NCBI GenBank assembly: GCA_026398545.1 | Contig: JAPLSR010000100.1 | Coordinates: forward strand, 1-7,478 | DNA length: 7,478 nt | Source of the DNA: Candidatus Sumerlaeota bacterium | Lineage (GTDB): Bacteria > Sumerlaeota > Sumerlaeia > MWCT01 | Direction of reading: 5' to 3' | In this document: one piece after another, positions 1 through 6,759 of the stretch | Layout: each line of letters begins with the position of its first letter | How positions within the stretch are numbered: position 1 is the first letter of the stretch | Made by a program: the position numbers and the translations under genes | Notes under the pieces: model-generated | Databases searched by the model: none | The model's input: the letters and a program-made list of their open reading frames with translations, nothing else | Told to the model about the DNA's origin: nothing

Positions 1-350
1 AGGTAAACCTGTCCAGTGTGAGCGGTTTTGTTACCATCCAGCAGGTCAATCGTCCCCTCTTTGCCAACTCGAGCGCCAACACCACGGTGGAGATAACCAA
101 CGGCGAGACCTTTGTCCTTGGCGGGTTCAAGACCAAGCGAGATGTGGTGACAGAGAGCGGCATTCCGCTGCTTCGCAGAATTCCCATTCTGGGATATCTA
201 TTCAAGAGTCAGAAAAAGGTTCAGGAAAACAAGGATGTCCTATTCTTCATAACGCCGTATCTTTTACGTCCCGGCACCAGCCCCATTCTGCCCTTTGACT
301 TTCAGCATGGAAAACTCTTAGAGCTTAAGGGCACTCCCGTCAAATATTGA
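1..350 (+). CDS. Secretin, C-terminal end (type II/III secretion or type IV pilus family), partial
   Basis: The gene enters from the left edge; its frame runs from base 3 to a TGA at 348-350, leaving about 115 residues. They match the end of the secretin homology domain: a VEITNGETFVLGG segment, then SGIPLLRRIPILGYLF, then the closing DVLFFITPYLLRP strand. Secretins form ring-shaped outer-membrane channels for type II and III secretion, type IV pili and filamentous phage export. About 25 residues follow the last strand, rich in Pro, Leu and Lys; this is a short tail with no obvious pilotin-binding S-domain. The fragment lacks the N-terminal domains, so GspD-like, PilQ-like and other secretins cannot be told apart. 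It converges with polX. The secretin assignment is firm; the system it serves is unknown. Confidence 0.9.
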   Translation, partial: VNLSSVSGFVTIQQVNRPLFANSSANTTVEITNGETFVLGGFKTKRDVVTESGIPLLRRIPILGYLFKSQKKVQENKDVLFFITPYLLRPGTSPILPFDFQHGKLLELKGTPVKY

Positions 351-410
351 GCGCCTCTATCACTATTTGGATAATGAGAGGGATGAGTCTTAATAATTGT
401 GGATGGGGTG

Positions 411-2132
411 TTATCTTTTCGCCTGTAATATTTTCTCCACATCTCTTGCGGAGAGGGTGTTGAGGACGTGGTGCGGTTCGCACCATCCCTTTCTTGCCAT
501 CCCCACTCCCAGCTCGGTGAAATCTAACTCTTCCAGATTGTGGGCATCAGGACTGATGCAGATGCGAACGCCTGCCTCTATTGCCTTCCTGACGTTGCGC
601 CAGTCAAGGTCAAGGCGCAATGGCTGGCAGTTCAGTTCAATGATGACGCCATGACGGGCGGCGGTGTCGATGATGGCGCCCATGTCCAGCTCATATCCCT
701 CCCGTCCGAGCAGGAGGCGTCCTGTGGGATGTCCGAGGATGGTTGTGTGCGGATTCTCCATCGCCTTTATGATGCGCCGGGTCATCTCTTCTTTTGGCAT
801 CTTGAACTTGCTATGCACGGAGGCTATCACAAACTCAAGTTTCTCCAGAATTTCATCGGGGTAATCAAGAGAGCCATCGGGCAGGATGTCCGATTCAATT
901 CCTTTGAAGAGGCGGACATTTTTCAGCTTTTTATTCAGGGCATTGATTTCATCCAGTTGTTTGAGGAGTCGCTCAGGGCTGAGACCATTGGCATAGAAGG
1001 CGGCGCGGCTGTGGTCGCTGATGCCGATGTATTCACAGCGGCGCCTTGTTGCCTCCACTGCGTAATCATTCAGGGTGGCGATTCCGTCGCTGTAATTCGT
1101 ATGCGCGTGAATGATGCCTTTTACATCCTCCTGCGTGATGAGATGCGGGAGGGTTCCCTTTTCTGCCGCCTCAATTTCCCCCCAGTCCTCGCGGAGTTCA
1201 GGCGGTATATAGGTAAGCCCCAGACGCTTGAAGATCGCCTCCTCCGAGTTGAGCCGCGCTGATTTTTTTGCGTCCCTTTTGAAAAGACCGTATTCATTAA
1301 GTTTGTAGCCCAGATGCAGGGCGCGCCCCCTCAGCGTCACATTGTGCGCCTTACTCCCTGTGAAATACATAAGGGCAAAGGGGAACTGTCCCTCCGTGAC
1401 AATGCGTAAATCCACATTGATTCCCATTGTCAGACGCACACTGCTTTTTGTTTCACCGCGGGCGACAACCTCCTCCACAAGGGGATGGGAGATAAAGGCA
1501 TCCACGAGTGATGCCGGATTGGTGGAGACGGCGAGGATGTCAATGTCCTTCACCGTGTTGGCGAATCGGCGTAGGCTTCCTGCAACCTCAAGATGTTTTA
1601 CCCCTTTTATGTTTTTAAGGGACTGAAGGAGCCCCAGCGCCGCATTGCGGGCTTCATGGAGAAGGAACCGCCCGTGCGCCTTCTTGAGATATTCAATCCC
1701 TTTTAAGATATTCTCCTGGGTTTTGGCGCCGAATCCTGGCAATTCGAGGAGTCTGTTTTCGCGGCAGGCATATTCCAGTTCCCTCACGCTTGCCACACCC
1801 AGTTTTTCATAGACCGCCCGCGCCTTTTTTGGACCAAAACCGGGGATGTCGAGCATACCCATCAGCCCCTCGGGAAGGCTGGCTTTCAGTTCATCATAAT
1901 AGGGTAGATGTCCGGTTCTGACGAGTGTGAGAATCTTTTCTGCGATGGATGAGCCGATACCCTTTATGCCTTCAAAATCACTTATGTCTTTGAATTCATC
2001 GAGTGGGTGGTCGAGTGTTTCAATGGTGCGGGCGGCGTTACGGTAGGCGTTGCATTTGAATGGATTTTCACCTTTCAGTTCCAGGAGAGTGGCAATTTCC
2101 TCAAAAATCGCCGCCAGTTCTTTCTTATTCAT
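411..2132 (-). CDS. polX: DNA polymerase/3'-5' exonuclease PolX (family X polymerase with PHP domain)
   Basis: The 573-residue product has the normal length and order for bacterial PolX, a gap-filling DNA repair polymerase. Residues 1-150 are an N-terminal helical domain with helix-hairpin-helix DNA-binding motifs (FEGIKGIGSSIAEKI near 53-67, IPGFGPKKA near 96-104, LPGFGAKTQ near 131-139). The nucleotidyltransferase core follows: GSLRR at 185-189, metal-binding Asp196 and Asp198 in KDIDIL, Asp241 in VDLRIV, and YFTGSKAHN at 256-264. Residues about 338-573 form the PHP exonuclease domain. All nine expected metal ligands appear present: H342, H344, D349, H374, E413, H440, H468, D529 and H531. 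Both activities should therefore be intact. The ATG at 2132 begins the expected MNKKELA N-terminus; its best Shine-Dalgarno (AAAGG) lies 13 bases upstream, which is distant and may mean weak translation. The gene follows infB by 38 bases with no terminator between, so co-transcription is likely. Confidence 0.97.
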   Translation of the reverse strand: MNKKELAAIFEEIATLLELKGENPFKCNAYRNAARTIETLDHPLDEFKDISDFEGIKGIGSSIAEKILTLVRTGHLPYYDELKASLPEGLMGMLDIPGFGPKKARAVYEKLGVASVRELEYACRENRLLELPGFGAKTQENILKGIEYLKKAHGRFLLHEARNAALGLLQSLKNIKGVKHLEVAGSLRRFANTVKDIDILAVSTNPASLVDAFISHPLVEEVVARGETKSSVRLTMGINVDLRIVTEGQFPFALMYFTGSKAHNVTLRGRALHLGYKLNEYGLFKRDAKKSARLNSEEAIFKRLGLTYIPPELREDWGEIEAAEKGTLPHLITQEDVKGIIHAHTNYSDGIATLNDYAVEATRRRCEYIGISDHSRAAFYANGLSPERLLKQLDEINALNKKLKNVRLFKGIESDILPDGSLDYPDEILEKLEFVIASVHSKFKMPKEEMTRRIIKAMENPHTTILGHPTGRLLLGREGYELDMGAIIDTAARHGVIIELNCQPLRLDLDWRNVRKAIEAGVRICISPDAHNLEELDFTELGVGMARKGWCEPHHVLNTLSARDVEKILQAKR

Positions 2133-2170
2133 GCACCATATATAACCTTTAAAATTTGCGGGGTGATATT

Positions 2171-4777
2171 TTATAATTCCTGCGGGATTTCTTCCATGAC
2201 ATGGGTCTCGATGATGTCGCCCTCCTTGACATCGTTGAAATTATCAAGTCCTATGCCGCATTCGAGGGCGTTTAAGACGCTGGATACATCCTCCTTCACC
2301 CGGCGCAAGGATGAGATTTTACCCTCAAAGACTACCGTATTATCGCGGATGAGACGCGCCTTGTCAGACCTTTTGATTTCCCCTGTCAGGACAAAACAGC
2401 CGGCAATGTTGCCCAACTTGGAAATCTTGAACACCTGGCGCACCTCTGCGCGTCCGTGCTCCACCTCCTTGTATTTCGGCTCAAGGAGTCCCCGCATTGC
2501 CATCTTGACCTCATCCAGAAGTTCATAAATGACCCGGTAGGTTTTTATCTCAACCATCTGTTCCTGCGCCAGCTCGGCAACAGAAGGTTCCGGCCTTACA
2601 GTGAACCCGATTATGATGGCATCAGAGGCGTCGGCAAGGTGAACATCCGATTCATTTATCCCGCCCACGCCGGCGTGCAATATGTTTATCTTGACCTTCT
2701 CCGTGCTCAACTTTTCCAGCGACTGGGAGATTGCCTCTATCGAACCCTGGACATCACCCTTAAGGACGATGTTCAGCTCTTTGGTCTCCGACTCTGTGAT
2801 GTAGGATTGGAGGTTTTCGAGGGTGACGTGACGCGTCTGGCGCAGACCCCGTATCCTTCTGCGGAGGGTGCGGATGGAGGCGATTCGGCGGGCAGTCTTT
2901 TCATCGGGCATCACGAGGAAGGATTCCCCAACCGTTGGAACGCCTGTCAGACCAACCACCTCCACCGGCATGGAGGGTCCAGTCTCTTTCAATGCCCTCC
3001 CGTGGTTATCAATCATTGCCCTGATTTTGCCGAACTGATTGCCCGTCAGGATGACATCGCCCGTCCTGAGCGCTCCTTTCTGCACAAGGAGTGTTGTGAT
3101 GACGCCTCGGAGTGGGTCCATATGGGATTCAAGGATAGCGCCCTCGGCGGGACGCTCCTGCTCTGCCTTCAGCTCCAGAATCTCCGCCTGGAGATGAATA
3201 AGTTCGAGGAGTTTTTCCACATTGGTGCCTGTCTTGGCGGCGATCTCGGCATACAATGTCTCACCGCCGAGTTCCTCGGAAACCAGCTGATATTTCATGA
3301 GGTCCTGTTTGACACGGTCGGGATTGGCGCCCGCTTTGTCAATCTTGTTGATTGCCACAATTATGGGGACATTTGCCGCCTTCGCATGATTGATTGCCTC
3401 AACAGTCTGGGGCATCACGCCATCATCGGCGGAGATAACCAGAACCACAATATCCGTCACCTTTGCGCCGCGGGCGCGCATTGCTGTGAATGCCGCATGA
3501 CCCGGGGTATCGAGGAAAACAATATCGCCCTTCGGTGTCTTGACACAATAAGCGCCAATATGCTGAGTGATGCCGCCAAACTCCTGGCTGGCGATGTCAG
3601 ACTTGCGAATGCTGTCAAGGAGTGTTGTTTTTCCATGGTCGACGTGTCCCATAATGGTGACAACCGGCGGACGTGGTTTCATCTTTTCCATGTTGTCTAA
3701 GACCATGTATTCGCGGATGTCATATTCATCGCTCTCCGGGATGATTTCGAGGGCGACGTTGAATTCATCTGCAAGCACCTGGCAATGTTCTGTTGAGAGG
3801 GTCTGGTTTGGGGTGAAAGTCTCCCCCATGACCTCAAGTTTTGCCAGGACATCTTCGATGGGGACTTCAATCTTCTCGGCGAATTCTTCGACCGTGGCTT
3901 CACCCTGAATGAGGGCGGATTTGGTCTTTGGTTTTTCCAGTTGGGGTCTTCGCTTCTGCGCCTTGGGACGTTTAACGGGGACGGCGGGAAGGGTATCAAG
4001 GTCAACATAAAAGGAGGGACGTATCTTTTTCGTCCTTTTCTGTTCCTCATCTACTTCATCCCTGGTGGGGGTTTTTTTGCCCTTGGAGCGCTTTTTCCAC
4101 CGCTCGGCGATATCCTTTTTCAGCTCCTTGAAGCTCATGACCTCAATGGTGGGGACGATGAGCTCACCCGTCTTGGAATCCTTCTTGCGCCCGCGTCCCC
4201 TTGGTCTTTCCTTTGTTTCCTGGGGTTTGGGTGAGATTGCCTCCGGGTGTGGGGATGTGAGAGGTTTGCCCTCTCCGGTAATATGAGCCTCATCTTTGGC
4301 TCGTGGATGGACGGGGCTCTTTTTGGTAAAGGCTGTGGTCTGAATGGTCGGGTGGCGATGAGCAGATTTTGGCTGTGGCTGTGTTGGGGTTATCTCCCTG
4401 GCTGCCTTGACTTTTTCAATGGCTTCCTTCTTCGCCTTGTCCGTTGTGGTTGACTGGGGTTTGATAAGGAAGCCGGGACGGAAGGTCTTTGTCCTGGGTT
4501 TGGAGGGTATAACAGGAGCGGCGGGGGTTGTTTCCGGGGGTGCCGCTGCGGCGGGAGCGGTGGCGGTTTCCTGAATCACCTCCCGGGGCGGCTGCTTTTG
4601 TTCAGATTCTTCCTGTTCACGCGTCTTTCGCCTGAGAAATGTGCTCTTGATACGCTCCACATCGTGGTCGTCTATAGGGCTCAAATGGTTTTTGACGGGC
4701 AGGCGCATCCGCTTCAATTCGGCGAGAAGGTCCTTAGGACTCATGTCAAGTATTGTGGCGAGCTCATGAACTTTCAT
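2171..4777 (-). CDS. infB: Translation initiation factor IF-2
   Basis: This GTPase places formyl-Met-tRNA on the 30S subunit and promotes 50S joining. From the ATG at 4777 it has 868 residues. Residues 1-47 are an IF2_N module (KVHELATILDMSPKDLLAEL). A long basic Pro/Lys/Thr-rich linker, probably disordered, runs to about 290. A second IF2_N-like module (ATVEEFAEKIEVPIEDVLAKL) follows at about 294-345. The G domain has G1 GHVDHGKT (377-384), switch I GGITQHIG (401-408), G3 DTPGH (423-427), G4 NKID (477-480) and a G5 position reading AAKTG (513-517), where SAK is usual. Domain II contains GNQFGKIRAM; then come domain III (KGDVQGSIEAI), the linker helix and the tRNA-binding C2 domain ending in GDIIETHVMEEIPQEL. 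A TTG at 4792 is in frame, but it is embedded in the TTGGAG that best serves as ribosome binding site for the ATG, and the ATG gives the canonical MKVHEL start. The gene lies downstream of nusA across an unusually long gap. Confidence 0.98.
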   Translation of the reverse strand: MKVHELATILDMSPKDLLAELKRMRLPVKNHLSPIDDHDVERIKSTFLRRKTREQEESEQKQPPREVIQETATAPAAAAPPETTPAAPVIPSKPRTKTFRPGFLIKPQSTTTDKAKKEAIEKVKAAREITPTQPQPKSAHRHPTIQTTAFTKKSPVHPRAKDEAHITGEGKPLTSPHPEAISPKPQETKERPRGRGRKKDSKTGELIVPTIEVMSFKELKKDIAERWKKRSKGKKTPTRDEVDEEQKRTKKIRPSFYVDLDTLPAVPVKRPKAQKRRPQLEKPKTKSALIQGEATVEEFAEKIEVPIEDVLAKLEVMGETFTPNQTLSTEHCQVLADEFNVALEIIPESDEYDIREYMVLDNMEKMKPRPPVVTIMGHVDHGKTTLLDSIRKSDIASQEFGGITQHIGAYCVKTPKGDIVFLDTPGHAAFTAMRARGAKVTDIVVLVISADDGVMPQTVEAINHAKAANVPIIVAINKIDKAGANPDRVKQDLMKYQLVSEELGGETLYAEIAAKTGTNVEKLLELIHLQAEILELKAEQERPAEGAILESHMDPLRGVITTLLVQKGALRTGDVILTGNQFGKIRAMIDNHGRALKETGPSMPVEVVGLTGVPTVGESFLVMPDEKTARRIASIRTLRRRIRGLRQTRHVTLENLQSYITESETKELNIVLKGDVQGSIEAISQSLEKLSTEKVKINILHAGVGGINESDVHLADASDAIIIGFTVRPEPSVAELAQEQMVEIKTYRVIYELLDEVKMAMRGLLEPKYKEVEHGRAEVRQVFKISKLGNIAGCFVLTGEIKRSDKARLIRDNTVVFEGKISSLRRVKEDVSSVLNALECGIGLDNFNDVKEGDIIETHVMEEIPQEL

Positions 4778-4786
4778 ACCCGAATG

Positions 4787-4790
4787 CTCC
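4787..4790 (-). promoter_or_regulatory. Ribosome binding site deciding the infB start
   Basis: On the minus strand GGAG lies nine bases before the ATG at 4777. It overlaps the alternative in-frame TTG at 4792 (TTGGAG), which has no comparable purine-rich site at the right distance upstream. This favours the ATG start and shortens the protein by five residues. Confidence 0.65.
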
Positions 4791-4831
4791 AATCATTACC
4801 CCACGACACATAGAATGCCTAACAAAAAGAA

Positions 4832-4946
4832 TCCGCCTGAGGCGGACTCACCACAGAGCCACAGAGGACACAGAGGATGATGAAATAAAGAAAATGTCGG
4901 AAATTCTCTGTGCACTCTGTGTCCGCCTTAGGCGAACTGTGGTGAA
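4832..4946. repeat. Composite inverted repeat of the dispersed CACAGAG family
   Basis: The outer arms are CACCACAG (4849-4856) and CTGTGGTG (4937-4944), which are exact reverse complements. Inside them the left arm carries repeated CACAGAG units (CCACAGAGGACACAGAGG, 4859-4876) and the right arm carries the complement (CTCTGTGCACTCTGTG, 4906-4921). Two near-identical short palindromes accompany the arms: TCCGCCTGAGGCGGA (4832-4846), abutting the left arm, and TCCGCCTTAGGCGAA (4922-4936), embedded in the right arm. The central part, about 4877-4905, is AT-rich. Arrays of CACAGAGGA units facing CTCTGTG units are familiar to me as dispersed intergenic repeats in several bacterial groups, but I cannot count copies here. 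The element sits in the nusA-infB gap and could fold into a long hairpin in the transcript. Confidence 0.75.
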
Positions 4947-4970
4947 TAAATTTCATTTTTTAAGTCTCTC

Positions 4971-5153
4971 TTATAATCTGCATCCCCCATCAAGGATTGT
5001 TTTCTGAACTTTTGCGCTGGGGATGATGTTCTTTAGCATCTTACAGTGCTATTCAAGGCTGTCAGGAAATGATTTTATTTTCTCAGGGGTTTTCAATCCT
5101 TTGTATATATCAAATATAATAAACCCGTCACGGGTCTTTTTTTCCTTATCGGG
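4971..5153 (-). pseudogene. Possible decayed small reading frame with in-frame TAG
   Basis: On the minus strand, one frame from 5153 to the TAA at 4971-4973 is open for 34 codons, broken by a TAG (5049-5051), then open for 25 more. The translation is protein-like: KTRDGFIIFDIYKGLK, then EKIKSFPDSLE, the stop, then HCKMLKNIIPSAKVQKTILD and GGCRL. There is no ATG near its beginning; a TGA lies just before 5153, and the first plausible start is the TTG at 5094-5096 or the ATG after the internal stop. I do not recognise the product. It may be a fragment of a lost gene, part of a mobile sequence carried with the adjacent CACAGAG repeat, or chance. It is not one of the genes often found between nusA and infB, such as ylxR. 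A 60-codon frame is short, so confidence is low. Confidence 0.25.
5121..5143 (+). terminator. Hairpin with T-run, terminator-like on the plus strand
   Basis: ACCCG (5123-5127) and CGGGT (5131-5135) form a five-pair stem around a three-base loop, followed by C and seven T (5137-5143). This looks like a compact Rho-independent terminator for plus-strand transcription, although all neighbouring genes are on the minus strand. On the minus strand the same stem is followed only by TTTATTATATTT, a weaker tail, and could act as a leaky terminator about 110 bases after nusA. The short stem limits confidence. Confidence 0.45.
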
Positions 5154-5245
5154 TCATATATTAATAGTAGAACTTAATTCTGCCAGCGTGCCGCGTCAAT
5201 ATCTATTCATTATGTTGCGGATTGGGTAGTAATCCATGGTGCTGG

Positions 5246-6664
5246 TTATTGTCCCTCACCGGCGTTATTATTTTTGTTGGAGGATTCCGGGGAAGTGCTG
5301 ATTTCCTGCGCATTGTCATTGCCCGGCGCGGGTGTTTCTCCGGAGGTCTCCTCTTCCGCCTTTTCTTTTTCCTTGTCGGTATTGAGTTTTTTGGCAAGCT
5401 CCTCAAGGGCGTCCATGTATTCCTTTGCGCCGCTGACGAGATTTTCCGCCAGTTGCAGATCCCCGTTGGTGAAGTTCAAAAGGAGGGCGGGTGCAGTTTT
5501 AGAAATCTTTTCAACACTGTTGTAAGGCGATTTCATCAGGGCGTCGCGGGCGAGCTGGGTGAGACCATCCACCTGGCTGAGGAAATCCTCTAAGTACCGC
5601 CGATTCAGCTCCGCCATTTTTTCCAGCAGTTCCCGGCGCTCCTCTGAAAGAATATCTATCTTCCAACCTGTAAGCTTTGCCGCCAGCTTGGCGTTCTGCC
5701 CGCGTTTTCCGATGGCGAGGGAGAGGGTGTTCTGGGAGACAACCACCTGCGCTGTCCGGCTGTCCTCTGAAAGATTGATGCCGAGCACCTCTGCGGGGTT
5801 GAGCGCCGCCCGGATAAGTTCCTCCGGATTGGCCTTGTAAGGGATGACATCTATTTTTTCATTATCCAGTTCGCGCACAATCATCTGCACGCGGGAACCC
5901 TTCATCCCCACGCAGGCGCCGACGGGGTCGACATCTGGATTTGTGCTTGTGACCGCTATCTTTGTCCTGACACCCGGCTCACGGGCGATTCTCACAACCT
6001 TCACAGTGCCATCGGCAATCTCCGGCACCTCCTGCTCAAAGAGTTTGATGACCAGTTCGGGACATGCCCTTGAGACGCGAATCTCGGGCCCGCGCTGAGT
6101 TTTCTGCACATCCTGGATATACACCTTGATGCGGTCGCCATAGCGATACTGCGCACCGTAAGGGACTTCGTTCTGGGGAAGAATGGTTTCCACCTTTCCC
6201 ACGCCCACGATGACATTACGGCGTTCAAAGCGTTGCACAATGCCAGTGACAACCGTCCCCACTTTGTCGGTGAATTCACTCATGACCTTTTCCTGCTCGG
6301 CTTCCCTCAGCCGTTGCATGATGCCCTGGCGGACGGATTGTGCTGCGATGCGGCCGAACTCAACTGGGTCGATTTCCACCTCTATGTTCTCGCCCTCCGT
6401 GGCGTCCTTTTTGATTTTCTTAGCGGATTTCAGGTCTATTTCATATTTTGGCTCGCTGACCTCGGCAATGGCTGTTTTCTCCACAAAGATATGCAGTCTG
6501 CCGCTTTCCATATCCAGCACAGGGCGTGTTTCCCTGTAAAAGAGCGGACCCTTCTTGGATGTGGAGATGATTGACTGTTCAATGGCATTTTTCACCACTT
6601 CGATATCAATATCTTTTTCTTTGCTGATCTGGCGGACAAAGTTGATGAAATTTACCTCCAACAT
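5246..6664 (-). CDS. nusA: Transcription termination/antitermination factor NusA
   Basis: NusA binds RNA polymerase and nascent RNA to modulate pausing, intrinsic termination and antitermination. The 472-residue product has the standard order. An N-terminal polymerase-binding domain spans about 1-125. The S1 domain is about 133-198 (GTVVTGIVQRFERRNVIVGV, ending in IRVSRACPELV). KH1, about 200-276, contains VGACVGMKGSRVQMIVREL. KH2, about 280-345, contains LAIGKRGQNAKLAAKLTGWKI. Residues about 366-417 look like a single degenerate acidic-repeat (AR)/HhH-like helical module (NSVEKISKTAP...AENLVSGAKEYMD); this is inference. A tail from about 425 is rich in Glu, Lys, Asn and Ser and probably disordered. 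The ATG at 6664 has a strong Shine-Dalgarno (AAAGGAG) seven bases upstream. nusA is the first gene of the leftward unit; no rimP precedes it, and its upstream neighbour diverges. Confidence 0.98.
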   Translation of the reverse strand: MLEVNFINFVRQISKEKDIDIEVVKNAIEQSIISTSKKGPLFYRETRPVLDMESGRLHIFVEKTAIAEVSEPKYEIDLKSAKKIKKDATEGENIEVEIDPVEFGRIAAQSVRQGIMQRLREAEQEKVMSEFTDKVGTVVTGIVQRFERRNVIVGVGKVETILPQNEVPYGAQYRYGDRIKVYIQDVQKTQRGPEIRVSRACPELVIKLFEQEVPEIADGTVKVVRIAREPGVRTKIAVTSTNPDVDPVGACVGMKGSRVQMIVRELDNEKIDVIPYKANPEELIRAALNPAEVLGINLSEDSRTAQVVVSQNTLSLAIGKRGQNAKLAAKLTGWKIDILSEERRELLEKMAELNRRYLEDFLSQVDGLTQLARDALMKSPYNSVEKISKTAPALLLNFTNGDLQLAENLVSGAKEYMDALEELAKKLNTDKEKEKAEEETSGETPAPGNDNAQEISTSPESSNKNNNAGEGQ

Positions 6665-6671
6665 GGCAATG

Positions 6672-6678
6672 CTCCTTT
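6672..6678 (-). promoter_or_regulatory. nusA ribosome binding site
   Basis: AAAGGAG on the minus strand sits seven bases before the nusA ATG. It is the best Shine-Dalgarno match I see in the window, consistent with strong translation. Confidence 0.8.
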
Positions 6679-6710
6679 GGCAAATTATTGTGCATCCTCT
6701 TCTTTTTTAA

Positions 6711-6738
6711 CAAAAAAAGTGGGCTTGGGCCCACTTTT
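6711..6738 (-). terminator. nusA: Intrinsic terminator hairpin in the nusA leader (candidate attenuator)
   Basis: On the minus strand GTGGGC (6724-6719) pairs with GCCCAC (6734-6729) around a four-base loop, flanked by AAAA/TTTT that extend the stem to ten pairs, and the downstream side runs into seven T followed by GTT. This is a textbook Rho-independent terminator for leftward transcription. It ends only about 47 bases before the nusA start codon and about 20 bases downstream of the predicted -10 box, with no leftward gene before it to terminate. The simplest reading is an attenuator in the nusA leader. The plus-strand side has a shorter tail (TTTTGTT), so some bidirectional action is possible. 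Confidence 0.75.
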
Positions 6739-6750
6739 GTTCAGAACAAA
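6736..6750. promoter_or_regulatory. 15-bp dyad TTTGTTCAGAACAAA, operator-like
   Basis: Two exact seven-base arms (TTTGTTC and GAACAAA) surround one central base. The dyad lies just downstream of the candidate nusA -10 box, at or just after the predicted transcription start, and overlaps the outer arm of the leader terminator. It could be a repressor site or an RNA hairpin competing with the base of the terminator stem. No specific regulator can be named. Confidence 0.35.
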
Positions 6751-6759
6751 GATAATCTG

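Noticed and set aside
353..381. Possible hairpin (CCTCT with AGAGG) between the secretin and polX as a shared terminator
   Set aside because: Only five pairs hold without bulges, the loop is long and neither strand has a following T-run.
540..1262. A 240-codon plus-strand open frame opposite polX
   Set aside because: It is antisense to the PHP and catalytic domains of polX, has no ribosome binding site or family resemblance, and is best read as a shadow frame.
2456..3700. A 414-codon open frame on the plus strand opposite infB
   Set aside because: It lies wholly within infB, whose full domain order and motifs are certain. The translation shows no recognisable domain and is explained by the codon bias of the minus-strand gene.
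4753..5007. An 84-codon plus-strand frame running through the CACAGAG repeat (HRATEDTEDDE... product)
   Set aside because: The peptide is what such repeats yield when translated, and the start overlaps the infB start region; it is treated as repeat, not gene.
4981..5025. CATCCCC/GGGGATG inverted repeat in the nusA-infB gap
   Set aside because: Seven-base arms separated by 31 bases, with no T-run and no link to a start site, are within what chance would give.
5222..6574. Several plus-strand open frames opposite nusA
   Set aside because: All are antisense to conserved S1/KH coding sequence, overlap one another in different frames and show no motifs.
6610..6696. Small leftward leader frame starting at an ATG (6696) upstream of and overlapping nusA
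   Set aside because: It is out of frame with nusA, the purine stretch directly touches its ATG with no spacer, and its 29 residues look arbitrary; the strong Shine-Dalgarno belongs to nusA.
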